DNA of 64,000 nt from Pseudoduganella guangdongensis (GTDB lineage: Bacteria; Pseudomonadota; Gammaproteobacteria; Burkholderiales; Burkholderiaceae_D). The DNA lies in the NCBI RefSeq assembly GCF_009857475.1, contig NZ_WWCJ01000001.1:62001-126000 (forward strand), read 5' to 3'. Under the pieces are notes generated by a model. That model searched no databases, had not been told where the DNA came from, and saw only the letters and a program-made list of their open reading frames with translations. Shown one piece after another: positions 56,682-64,000 of the stretch (the first letter of the stretch is position 1; the number at the start of each line of letters is the position of its first letter). The position numbers and the translations under genes are program-made.

Positions 56682-57734
56682 TTAGAAGGTGTAGCCGACT
56701 TGCGGCGCGCTGCCTTCCAGCGCGTCGAGCAGCTTGATCAGCGGCTTGAGGTCGCGGTAGCGGTTGGCGGTCTTGCGCACGTAGTCCATCACGGTCGGCA
56801 GGTCGCCCAGGTAGAGCGCTTTGCCGTCGCGGTAATTGAGGCGGCAGAAGATGCCCAGGATCTTCAGGTGGCGCTGCAGCGCCATGTATTCGAAGTCCTT
56901 GTAGAAATCGTCGAAGTCCTTCTTCACCGGCAGGCCGGCGCTGCGCGCGTGCTGCCAGTAGCGGATCACCCAGTCCAGCACCAGCTCCTCGTCCCACGCC
57001 ACGTAGGCGTCGCGCAGCAGGGAGGCGGCGTCGTAGGTGATCGGGCCGTACACCGCGTCCTGGAAGTCGAGGATGCCGGGATTGTCGGCGTCCATCCACA
57101 TCAGGTTGCGCGAGTGGAAGTCGCGGTGCATATAGACCTGGGGCTGGGCCAGGCAGTTGGCCAGGATCGCCTCGAACACCTTGTCCAGCTCTTTCTGCTG
57201 CGCCTCGCCCAGGGTCACACCGAGGTGCTTGCCGATGTACCACTCGGGGAAGATATTCAGCTCGCGCAGCATGAAGGCGCGGTCGAATTCCGGCAGCACG
57301 CCGGGCTGGCTCGCCTGCTGGACTTTGACCAGGGCCGACAGGGCCTCGGCGTACAGGGTGGCGGCCGAATCGGGGTTCAGCGCCTGCAGGTAGGTCACGG
57401 TGCCCAGGTCGGACAGCAGCAGGAAGCCGCGCGCGCTGTTTTCCGCCACGATGGCCGGCACCGAGACGCCGGCGTCGGCCAGCAGGCCTTGCACTTTCAC
57501 GAAGGCCGGCACGTTTTCACGTTCCGGCGGGGCGTCCATGACGACCAGGGTGGCGCCGTGGGCGGCGCGCTGCTCCGGCAGCACGTCGACGCGGAAATAA
57601 CGGCGGAAGCTGGCGTCCTCGGAAGCCGGGCGCGCCGATGCGACGTCGACCAGGTTGAGGCCCTGCAGCCATTCTTTGAGCTCGGCGAGGCGTGGATCGG
57701 CGGCTTGGGATGATAAATTAGACAATAAAGACAT
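56682..57734 (-). CDS. amgK: N-acetylmuramate/N-acetylglucosamine kinase
   Basis: AmgK phosphorylates the anomeric position of MurNAc and GlcNAc in peptidoglycan recycling. The 350-residue protein has the aminoglycoside-phosphotransferase fold: EDASFRRYFRV near the start, the catalytic loop MHRDFHSRNLMWMD (about 202-215) and metal-binding ILDFQDAVYGPITYD (about 221-235). ATG 57734 (MSLLSNL) fits the family; an open frame extends 14 codons upstream. It is divergent from lptD, as in pseudomonads. Confidence 0.93.
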   Translation of the reverse strand: MSLLSNLSSQAADPRLAELKEWLQGLNLVDVASARPASEDASFRRYFRVDVLPEQRAAHGATLVVMDAPPERENVPAFVKVQGLLADAGVSVPAIVAENSARGFLLLSDLGTVTYLQALNPDSAATLYAEALSALVKVQQASQPGVLPEFDRAFMLRELNIFPEWYIGKHLGVTLGEAQQKELDKVFEAILANCLAQPQVYMHRDFHSRNLMWMDADNPGILDFQDAVYGPITYDAASLLRDAYVAWDEELVLDWVIRYWQHARSAGLPVKKDFDDFYKDFEYMALQRHLKILGIFCRLNYRDGKALYLGDLPTVMDYVRKTANRYRDLKPLIKLLDALEGSAPQVGYTF

Positions 57735-57775
57735 TGAAACAGCCTGCGGAATCCGGTTGAAGGTAAAGATTCCCA

Positions 57776-57781
57776 TATAAT
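57776..57781 (+). promoter_or_regulatory. Probable -10 box (TATAAT) for lptD
   Basis: A perfect TATAAT lies 52 bases before the lptD ATG in the 98-base gap divergent from amgK. TTGAAG further upstream is only 13 bases away, so the -35 is unclear. Confidence 0.45.
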
Positions 57782-57832
57782 AAGGGATTCACATTAAAAA
57801 ATCGCCTTTATGGTGTTTCACGCGTACCTTCC

Positions 57833-60067
57833 ATGACCCGGTTCCTGGCTCCACCCAACCCGAAACGCTGGGCGTTCGCCTTGACCGCCATTGCCGCCGC
57901 CGTCGCGGCGTTGCCGGCCCATGCCCAGGCGCCCGCCGCCAAGCGCGCGCCGCGCGTGGAAGATAAAAACGCCGTCACCACGGTGCGCGCCGAGGACATC
58001 GCCGGCCGCCCGGAACGCGAGCTGCGCCTGCAGCGCGACGTCGAGGTGGTGCGCGACAAGCTGCGCGTGACCGCCGACGGCGCCGCCTTCCAGCAGGTGG
58101 AGCAGGAGCTGGAGGCCAAGGGCAATGTGCGCATGTGGCGCTTCGGCGATTACTACACCGCCGATGAAGTGAAGCTGAATATGGAAACGGGGCGCGGCTA
58201 CATGCTGCAGCCGACCTATCAGCTGGAAATGAACAACGCCCAGGGCAAGGCGCAGCGCATCAACTTCCTGAGCGAGGACGAGGCGCAGGTGGTGGACGGC
58301 ACCTACAGCACCTGCCCCGGCCCGAATCCGGACTGGTACCTGAAGGCGCGCTCGCTGAACCTGGACCAGGGGCGCGACGTCGGCACCGCCGGCGCCACCA
58401 TCGTGTATTTCAAGGACGTGCCCTTCCTCGGCACGCCGGCCCTGTCGTTCTCGCTGTCGGGCGCGCGCCGCTCCGGCTGGCTGCCGCCAACGCCGGCCTA
58501 TTCGACCAAGAGCGGCCCGGAACTGCTGGTGCCGTACTACTTCAATATCGCGCCCAACCGCGACCTGACGCTGTACCCGCGCTATATTTCGCGCCGCGGC
58601 CTGCAGATGGGCGCCGTGGGCCGCTATATCGGCGAGACCGACGCCGGCAACTACTACGAGGGCCGCACCTTCGTCGAGTACCTGCCGAACGACAAGGCGG
58701 CCAAGCGCGACCGCTGGCAGCTGCATTCGGTGCACACCCAGGCGCTGGCCAAGGACTGGACCTACGGCTGGAACCTGCGCGCGGCGTCGGACGACAACTA
58801 CCCGAACGACTTCTCGAAGACGGTGTCGTCCTCCTCCGAGCGCCAGCTGCTGAAGGAGCTGCGCACCGACTACCGCGGCGAGTACTGGGCCATGACGGTG
58901 CGCGCGCAAAAGTACCACGTGCTGCAGGACCCGGATTCGGTGCGCGACCAGGACTTGTTCGTCACCCGCCCGTACGACCGCCTGCCGGCCATCAACCTGC
59001 ACGCGGCGCGCTACGACGTGGGCGGCTTCGACTGGCAGTTCGATTCCGAGCTGACGCGTTTCTGGCACCCGGACCTGCCGAAAGGGAATCGCCTGGTGGC
59101 GGTGCCGCAGGTGAGCTACCCGATTATCGGCCCGTCCTACTTCGTGACGCCCAAGCTGATGCTCAACGCCAGCGCCTACCAGCTCGACGCGCACGGCAAG
59201 GACGCGGCGCGCTCGCTGGACCGCGCGGTGCCCACCTTCTCGCTCGATTCGGGCCTGGTGTTCGAGCGCGACGCCAAGCTCGGCGGCCGCACCCTGACCC
59301 AGACCCTGGAGCCGCGCCTGTTCTACGTCTACACGCCGTACCGCGAGCAGGACCAGTTCCCGAACTTCGACACGGCGGTGTCGACCTTCAACTTCGCCCA
59401 GATCTTCCGCGAGAACCGCTTTGTCGGCTCCGACCGCATCGGCGACGCCAACCAGGTGACGGCGGCCGTGGTGTCGCGCTTCCTGGAAAGCAGCGGCGCC
59501 GAGCGCCTGCGCCTGGCGTTTGGCCAGCGCTTCTATTTCTCCGACCAGCGCGTGCAGATCGACAAGAGCACGCCGGTCAACAGCAGCCGTTCCGACATGC
59601 TGCTGGCCGCCACCGGGCGCATCTCCGAATCCTGGGGCGTGGACAGCGCGGTGCAGTACAACCCGAGCACCAGCAAGGTCACCACCTCGAATATGACCTT
59701 GCAGTACACGCCGGGCGCGTATAAGGTGATCAACGCCGGCTACCGCTATGTGCGCGACAGCTTCAAGAATGCCGACCTGTCGACCCAGTGGCCGATTTCG
59801 GCCAAGTGGTATGGTGTGGGCCGCGTCTCCTATTCGCTGCGCGACCACAAGGTGCTGGAGAGCGTGGTGGGGGTCGAGTACAACTGCGATTGCTGGGTAT
59901 TCCGTACCGGCGCGCAGCGCTTCGTCACCACCGCCAACAAGACCTCGACCCAGTTCTTCTTCCAGCTGGAGCTGAACGGCCTGTCCAAATTCGGTATCGG
60001 CAACCCGCTGGAGGTGCTGAAGAACAGCATCCCCGGCTATCGTCGCGTGAATGAAGGCATTCGTTAA
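57833..60067 (+). CDS. lptD: LPS-assembly protein LptD
   Basis: The 744-residue outer-membrane beta-barrel that, with LptE, inserts lipopolysaccharide into the outer leaflet. Signal peptide (about 1-31, AHA-Q), N-terminal beta-taco domain with paired strands (about 50-190; LQRDVEVVRDKLRVTADGAAF...) and barrel (about 200-744). Characteristic are SGARRSGWLPPTP, a Cys in the GTYSTCPGPNPDWYLKA region, and a Cys pair VEYNCDCWVFR near residue 685 for the inter-domain disulfides. It heads lptD-surA-pdxA-rsmA. Confidence 0.95.
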   Translation: MTRFLAPPNPKRWAFALTAIAAAVAALPAHAQAPAAKRAPRVEDKNAVTTVRAEDIAGRPERELRLQRDVEVVRDKLRVTADGAAFQQVEQELEAKGNVRMWRFGDYYTADEVKLNMETGRGYMLQPTYQLEMNNAQGKAQRINFLSEDEAQVVDGTYSTCPGPNPDWYLKARSLNLDQGRDVGTAGATIVYFKDVPFLGTPALSFSLSGARRSGWLPPTPAYSTKSGPELLVPYYFNIAPNRDLTLYPRYISRRGLQMGAVGRYIGETDAGNYYEGRTFVEYLPNDKAAKRDRWQLHSVHTQALAKDWTYGWNLRAASDDNYPNDFSKTVSSSSERQLLKELRTDYRGEYWAMTVRAQKYHVLQDPDSVRDQDLFVTRPYDRLPAINLHAARYDVGGFDWQFDSELTRFWHPDLPKGNRLVAVPQVSYPIIGPSYFVTPKLMLNASAYQLDAHGKDAARSLDRAVPTFSLDSGLVFERDAKLGGRTLTQTLEPRLFYVYTPYREQDQFPNFDTAVSTFNFAQIFRENRFVGSDRIGDANQVTAAVVSRFLESSGAERLRLAFGQRFYFSDQRVQIDKSTPVNSSRSDMLLAATGRISESWGVDSAVQYNPSTSKVTTSNMTLQYTPGAYKVINAGYRYVRDSFKNADLSTQWPISAKWYGVGRVSYSLRDHKVLESVVGVEYNCDCWVFRTGAQRFVTTANKTSTQFFFQLELNGLSKFGIGNPLEVLKNSIPGYRRVNEGIR

Positions 60068-60108
60068 GCCTCCACTTTTCCAACACTGATACAAGAGCGT
60101 TTCAGATT

Positions 60109-61485
60109 ATGCACCCGATCAAATTAGCTGCTGCCCTGCTGTGTGCTTCCCTCGCCGTCCCGGCCCTGGCGCAAAACGCCAAGCCGGCCGCACCCGCCGC
60201 GCCTGCGGCACCGGCGTCCAAGGGCTTCACGCCGCCGGGCCAGTCGGCCAACAAGCCGATCGACGCCATCGCCGTTATCGTCAACGATGAAGTGATCACC
60301 CAGCGCGAACTGAACGAACGCGTGGGCACCATCGTGGCGCGCATGCAGCAGCAGAAAATGGCGCTGCCCGATGCCGCCGACCTGCGCCGCCAGATCCTGG
60401 AGCGCATGATCATCGAACGCGCCCAGCTGCAGCTGGCCAAGGAGATGGGCGTGCGGGTGGACGACACCATGCTGGACCGCGCCATTGGCCGCATCGCCGA
60501 GCAGCAGAAGATGACGGTGCAACAGATGCGCAACCAGATGGAAAAAGAAGGCACCACCTTTGCCGCCTTCCGCGAGGAGATCCGCGAGGAAATCGTGATG
60601 CAGCGCCTGCGCGAGTACGAGGTGGACAACAAGATCAATATCTCGGAAGCGGAAGTGGACAGCTTCATCGCCACCGAGAAGGCGGCGGCGGCCGACCAGT
60701 TCGAGCTGAACATCTCGCAGCTGATGGTGCGCATCCCGGAAAACGCCACGCCGGAAGTGATTGCCCAGCGCCAGAAACGCGCCGAGGAAGTGGCGCGCCA
60801 GCTGCGCACCGGCGCCGACTTCGCCAAGATGGCGGCCACCTATTCCGACGCCTCCGACGCGCTGCAGGGCGGCGCCGTGGGCTGGCGCCCGAGCAGCGCG
60901 CTGCCGCCGCTGTTCGCCGAGGCGCTGGGCAAGCTGAAGCCGGGCCAGGTGACCCCGATCATCAAGAGCGCGGCCGGCTTCCACATCCTGAAGCTGGTCG
61001 ACAAGCGCAGCCTGGCCGAAGCGCAGGCGGCGGAAACCGTGCAGCAGACCCACGTGCGCCACATCCTGCTCAAGGTTTCGCCGACCCAGAACGCCGCGGA
61101 AGTCAAGCGCAAGCTGCTGGAGCTGAAGCAGCGCATCGACAACAAGGCCGCCAAGTTCGACGAGCTGGCGCGCGTGCACTCGCAGGACTCCGCCGCCAAG
61201 GGCGGCGACCTGGGCTGGCTGGCGCCGGGCGACTCGCTGCCCGAGTTCGAGCGCGCGGTCGATAGCTTGAAAGTGGGCCAGGTGTCGGAGCCGGTGGAAA
61301 CCGCCTTCGGCTATCACCTGATCGAAGTACTCGAGCGCAAAGCCGACGACGTCTCGAAAGAGAAGCAGCGCGCCGCCGCCCGCAACGCCCTGCGCGAGCG
61401 CAAGCTGGTGGAAGCGATCGAGGACTGGCAGCGCCAGGTGCGCGACCGCGCCTACGTCGAGTTCCGCGACGAATCGCTGAAATAA
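60109..61485 (+). CDS. surA: Periplasmic chaperone/peptidyl-prolyl isomerase SurA
   Basis: SurA escorts outer-membrane proteins, including LptD, across the periplasm. The 458-residue protein has a signal peptide (1-21), an Ala/Pro-rich linker, the SurA N-terminal domain ([21 protein letters not shown], about 52-72) and two parvulin domains (about 195-295 and 310-412; both show the SDAS/SQDS...GG.LGW pattern). It lies between lptD (41-base gap) and pdxA (16-base gap). Confidence 0.95.
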   Translation: MHPIKLAAALLCASLAVPALAQNAKPAAPAAPAAPASKGFTPPGQSANKPIDAIAVIVNDEVITQRELNERVGTIVARMQQQKMALPDAADLRRQILERMIIERAQLQLAKEMGVRVDDTMLDRAIGRIAEQQKMTVQQMRNQMEKEGTTFAAFREEIREEIVMQRLREYEVDNKINISEAEVDSFIATEKAAAADQFELNISQLMVRIPENATPEVIAQRQKRAEEVARQLRTGADFAKMAATYSDASDALQGGAVGWRPSSALPPLFAEALGKLKPGQVTPIIKSAAGFHILKLVDKRSLAEAQAAETVQQTHVRHILLKVSPTQNAAEVKRKLLELKQRIDNKAAKFDELARVHSQDSAAKGGDLGWLAPGDSLPEFERAVDSLKVGQVSEPVETAFGYHLIEVLERKADDVSKEKQRAAARNALRERKLVEAIEDWQRQVRDRAYVEFRDESLK

Positions 61486-61501
61486 AGCAGGAGGAGAGAG
61501 C

Positions 61502-62557
61502 ATGAGCCGACCGCGCGTCGCCATCACCACCGGCGAACCGGCCGGCATCGGGCCGGAAATCGCCATCCGCGCGGCATGGGCCATGCGGCAGCGGGTCAAC
61601 GCGGTGCTGGTGGGCGACGCCGCCTTCCTGGCCATGACCGCCGCCGAGATCGATCCCGCAATCCGCATCAGCGCCGTCAGCACCATGGCGGCGCGCAATG
61701 CCGGCCTGCCGCACTTCGGCGCCGACCGCCTGTGCGCGCTCGACATCCCGCTCGGCGCCCACGTGCAGCCGGGCGTGCTGGACAAGGAAAACGGCCGCTA
61801 CGTGCTGGCCACGCTGGACGCCGCCATCGAAGGCGTGCAAGCCGGCTGGTTCGATGCCGTCGCCACCGCGCCGGTGCAGAAGTCCACCATCAACGACGCC
61901 GGCGTCGCCTTCACCGGCCACACCGAATACTTCGCCGAGCAGACCGGCACCGCGCGCGTCGTCATGATGCTCGCCGGCCAGCCCCACAGCCCCTGGCCTG
62001 CCGCCGCCAGCGCCGCCGTGCCGCCGCAACTACGGGTCGCCCTGGCCACGACCCACCTGCCGCTCAAAGACGTCAGCGCGGCGTTGACGCTGGACAGCCT
62101 GGCGCAAACCCTGAACATCCTGGAGGCCGACCTGCGCCGCAAGTTCGGCCTCGCCGCCCCGCGCATCCTGGTGGCCGGCCTCAACCCGCACGCCGGCGAA
62201 AACGGCTACCTGGGCCGCGAAGAAATCGACACCATCAGCCCCGCCCTGGCAGCGGCCAGGGAGCGCGGCATCGACGCCCGCGGCCCGTATCCGGCCGACA
62301 CCCTGTTCCAGCCCAAATACCTGCAAGACGCCGACTGCGTCCTGGCCATGTACCACGACCAGGGCCTGCCGGTGTTGAAATACGCCACCTTCGGCCACGG
62401 CGTCAACATCACCCTCGGCCTGCCGCTGATCCGCACCTCGGTCGACCACGGCACCGCGCTCGACCTGGCCGCGCAAGGCCTGGGCCGCGCCGACTGCTCC
62501 AGCATGCAGGCCGCCCTGGAAGCCGCCCTGCAGATGGTGCAGGCCAGCCGCCCATAA
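61502..62557 (+). CDS. pdxA: 4-hydroxythreonine-4-phosphate dehydrogenase
   Basis: PdxA oxidises 4-phosphohydroxy-L-threonine in the DXP-dependent pyridoxal phosphate pathway. The 351-residue enzyme shows [17 protein letters not shown] (9-25), [27 protein letters not shown] (metal His), [15 protein letters not shown] (metal His) and [17 protein letters not shown] (metal His). A strong AGGAGGAGAG ribosome site precedes the ATG. It lies in the conserved surA-pdxA-rsmA order. Confidence 0.96.
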   Translation: MSRPRVAITTGEPAGIGPEIAIRAAWAMRQRVNAVLVGDAAFLAMTAAEIDPAIRISAVSTMAARNAGLPHFGADRLCALDIPLGAHVQPGVLDKENGRYVLATLDAAIEGVQAGWFDAVATAPVQKSTINDAGVAFTGHTEYFAEQTGTARVVMMLAGQPHSPWPAAASAAVPPQLRVALATTHLPLKDVSAALTLDSLAQTLNILEADLRRKFGLAAPRILVAGLNPHAGENGYLGREEIDTISPALAAARERGIDARGPYPADTLFQPKYLQDADCVLAMYHDQGLPVLKYATFGHGVNITLGLPLIRTSVDHGTALDLAAQGLGRADCSSMQAALEAALQMVQASRP

Positions 62558-62569
62558 GAAAGACAACAC

Positions 62570-63340
62570 ATGAAACACATCGCCCGCAAACGCTTCGGCC
62601 AGAATTTCCTGCACGACGCCAACGTCCTTGGCAACATCATCGCCGGCATCGACCCGCGCCCCGGCGACACCATGGTGGAAATCGGCCCCGGCCTGGCCGC
62701 CATGACCGATCTGCTGCTGAAATCCCTGCCGCACATGCACGTGGTCGAGCTTGACCGCGACCTGGTGGCGCGCCTGGAAAAGCGCTTCACGCGCGACCAG
62801 CTCACCATCCACTCCGGCGACGCCCTCAAGTTCGACTTCGGTTCGATCCCGGTGCCGCCCGGGCAAAAGCTGCGCGTGGTCGGCAACCTGCCGTACAACA
62901 TCTCCTCGCCGCTGCTGTTCCACCTGGCCGAATTCGCGCCGTTGGTGCAAGACCAGGTCTTCATGCTGCAAAAGGAAGTGGTGGAGCGCATGGTGGCCGA
63001 ACCCGGCACCAAGGCCTACAGCCGCCTGTCGGTGATGCTGCAGTGGCGCTACCGGATGGACATGCTGTTCATCGTCCCGCCGGAAGCGTTCGACCCGCCG
63101 CCGAAAGTCGATTCCGCCATCGTGCGCATGGTGCCCATTGAAAAGCCGCTGGCCTGCGACCCGGCGCGCCTGGAGGCGGTGGTGCAGAAAGCCTTCTCCC
63201 AGCGCCGCAAGGTAATCCGCAACTGCGTGGCCGGCATGTTCACCCCCGAGCAGCTGGAAGCCGTCGGCATCAACCCCGGCGACCGCCCGGAAACCGTCCC
63301 GGTCGAAGCCTACGTCGCCCTGGCCAACCTGCCCGTGTGA
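62570..63340 (+). CDS. rsmA: 16S rRNA (adenine1518/1519-N6)-dimethyltransferase
   Basis: RsmA (KsgA) dimethylates two adjacent adenines in the 3' hairpin of 16S rRNA during 30S assembly. The 256-residue enzyme has [11 protein letters not shown] (4-14), SAM motif [15 protein letters not shown] (about 38-51) and catalytic motif [14 protein letters not shown] (about 107-118). It lies 12 bases after pdxA, closing the lptD operon. Confidence 0.96.
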   Translation: MKHIARKRFGQNFLHDANVLGNIIAGIDPRPGDTMVEIGPGLAAMTDLLLKSLPHMHVVELDRDLVARLEKRFTRDQLTIHSGDALKFDFGSIPVPPGQKLRVVGNLPYNISSPLLFHLAEFAPLVQDQVFMLQKEVVERMVAEPGTKAYSRLSVMLQWRYRMDMLFIVPPEAFDPPPKVDSAIVRMVPIEKPLACDPARLEAVVQKAFSQRRKVIRNCVAGMFTPEQLEAVGINPGDRPETVPVEAYVALANLPV

Positions 63341-63347
63341 ATTAGGC

Positions 63348-63372
63348 AAAAAAAACCCGCTCAGGGAGCGGG
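63348..63372 (-). terminator. Rho-independent terminator for the minus-strand repeat protein
   Basis: Arms CCCGCTC (63356-63362) and GAGCGGG (63366-63372), loop AGG; on the minus strand eight T follow (A run 63348-63355). It lies about 100 bases beyond the stop at 63475, and just after rsmA on the other strand, where no T run follows. Confidence 0.85.
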
Positions 63373-63474
63373 TGAAATCCATTTCTTGTTAAGAAGTGGA
63401 GGAGACGGGTTGAGTATGCTGCGTCGCGGCATATTGTTCCAATTTATTTTTGGAATCCCAGTCATTCCATTTCT

Positions 63475-63999
63475 TTATATCTTGGCCACGCAGTCGATCT
63501 TCACGTCGCGGCGCTCGTAGTCGCCCATCACGCCGGTGCCATTGCTCAGGGTGCAGACCTGGCCGGCCGGCTGGTCCTTGATGGTCAGGCCGTAGGTCTG
63601 GCCGACCGGAATGTTGCCGAAGGTGAAGGTCGGCGCGCCTTTGGTAATGCTGAGCGGGGAGCCGAAGCTGCCATTGATGATGGTCAGGCCGTCGCCGGTC
63701 AGGTTGGTGATGGTGCCGCCCAGGGCGAAGGTCTTCTGGGCGCAGTTGACCACCACGTTGATGCTGGTGGTGTGGCCGGCCGAGCCCTGGCCGCTGGTGC
63801 CGGCGACTTCGCACACCATGTAGGCCGGGGACGACTTGACGCTCACGTTGTACATGGTGCCGTAGGAAATGCTGTTCGGGAAGCTGAAGCTGGAGGCGCC
63901 GGCCGGCACCTTCAGCGGATCGCTACCATTGTTTTCCAGCACCAGGCCGTCGCTGGTCAGGCCGAACACCGTGCCGCTGATGGTGAAGCTGGCCTTGCC
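63475..63999 (-). CDS. Extracellular repeat protein, N-terminal part outside window
   Basis: The C-terminal 175 or so residues of a protein that continues past the right edge. Two tandem repeats of about 80 residues are visible, each of the form GT(V/I)xxLTxDGL...NNGS...F.F...I.xGxxYxVxVKxxPxxxxCxVxxGxG...V.V.C, with one internal and one terminal cysteine that could pair. This is a common beta-sandwich-like repeat in secreted or surface proteins of proteobacteria. Ligand and function are unknown. The open frame has no start within the window apart from an internal GTG. Confidence 0.7.
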   Translation of the reverse strand, partial: GKASFTISGTVFGLTSDGLVLENNGSDPLKVPAGASSFSFPNSISYGTMYNVSVKSSPAYMVCEVAGTSGQGSAGHTTSINVVVNCAQKTFALGGTITNLTGDGLTIINGSFGSPLSITKGAPTFTFGNIPVGQTYGLTIKDQPAGQVCTLSNGTGVMGDYERRDVKIDCVAKI

Positions 64000-64000
64000 A

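Noticed and set aside
57818..60094. A 758-codon open frame antisense to lptD
   Set aside because: Antisense shadow of a confidently identified gene; low-complexity Val/Arg/His-rich translation with no motif.
63389..63814. A 141-codon minus-strand frame overlapping the repeat protein
   Set aside because: It is out of frame with the repeat protein, whose repeats and cysteines are clear; the translation is Arg/His-rich noise.

Overview
The window is a compact, high-GC, gene-dense chromosomal segment of a betaproteobacterium, most likely an Oxalobacteraceae member (Massilia/Duganella/Janthinobacterium group). This rests on the ast operon carrying a 180-kDa-class glutamate dehydrogenase, the divergent amgK-murU / lptD-surA-pdxA-rsmA locus, a three-part pnt transhydrogenase, abundant TonB/Fe genes and dispersed GGGTCAGACCC-type palindromes. 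The genus assignment is inference. No rRNA, tRNA, insertion sequence, prophage or CRISPR array was seen, and no gene-free stretch exceeds 300 bases (longest about 290 bp, upstream of the S46 peptidase).

Layout. 1-9468: arginine succinyltransferase pathway (astA partial, astD, astB, NAD-glutamate dehydrogenase, astE), converting arginine to glutamate and on to 2-oxoglutarate. 9489-16983: DUF1993 protein, a 42-residue membrane peptide, an Old Yellow Enzyme, an APC amino-acid permease, an S9 peptidase and a diguanylate cyclase with a Pro/Gly-rich repeat insert. 17030-18105: a lower-GC pair of exported proteins, one with a ClpP/crotonase-like fold. 18092-23795 (minus): LysR, FMN reductase, M14 carboxypeptidase, FUSC membrane protein and YkgJ in one tight run. 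23887-27102: GST, an atypical SMR transporter and a DPP7-like S46 peptidase. 27394-33947: stress membrane proteins, two YceI proteins with cytochrome b561, purB, a GST and a PfkB kinase. 33958-42123: VOC, AraC and bacterioferritin, then a Fur-controlled iron block (catecholate receptor, piuC, tonB, bfd, feoA, feoB, Cys-rich protein). 42196-45799: DUF2946 protein, a second TonB receptor, a vestigial EAL-like protein and a truncated hemoglobin. 45831-52612: GST, flap exonuclease, pseudo-receiver, mnmA, Nudix, pntAA-pntAB-pntB. 52626-57734 (minus): amgK-murU-pepP-ubiH-solute-binding protein. 57833-63340: lptD-surA-pdxA-rsmA. At the end lies the C-terminal part of an extracellular repeat protein.

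The main non-genic structure is a dispersed family of double-hairpin elements. Five copies share a CCCGGNAAACC box followed by a palindrome; in four the arms are GGGTCAGACCC or a one-base variant, and the fifth has a diverged core. Three of the five supply the stop codon of the neighbouring gene. Related palindromes with other arms sit in other intergenic gaps, and one has become the start of an AraC-type regulator. Other points worth a second look are a TTG-started vestigial EAL protein overlapping a TonB receptor, a receiver domain without its phospho-acceptor Asp, an SMR transporter with Asp in place of the essential Glu, and a lower-GC pair of exported proteins.
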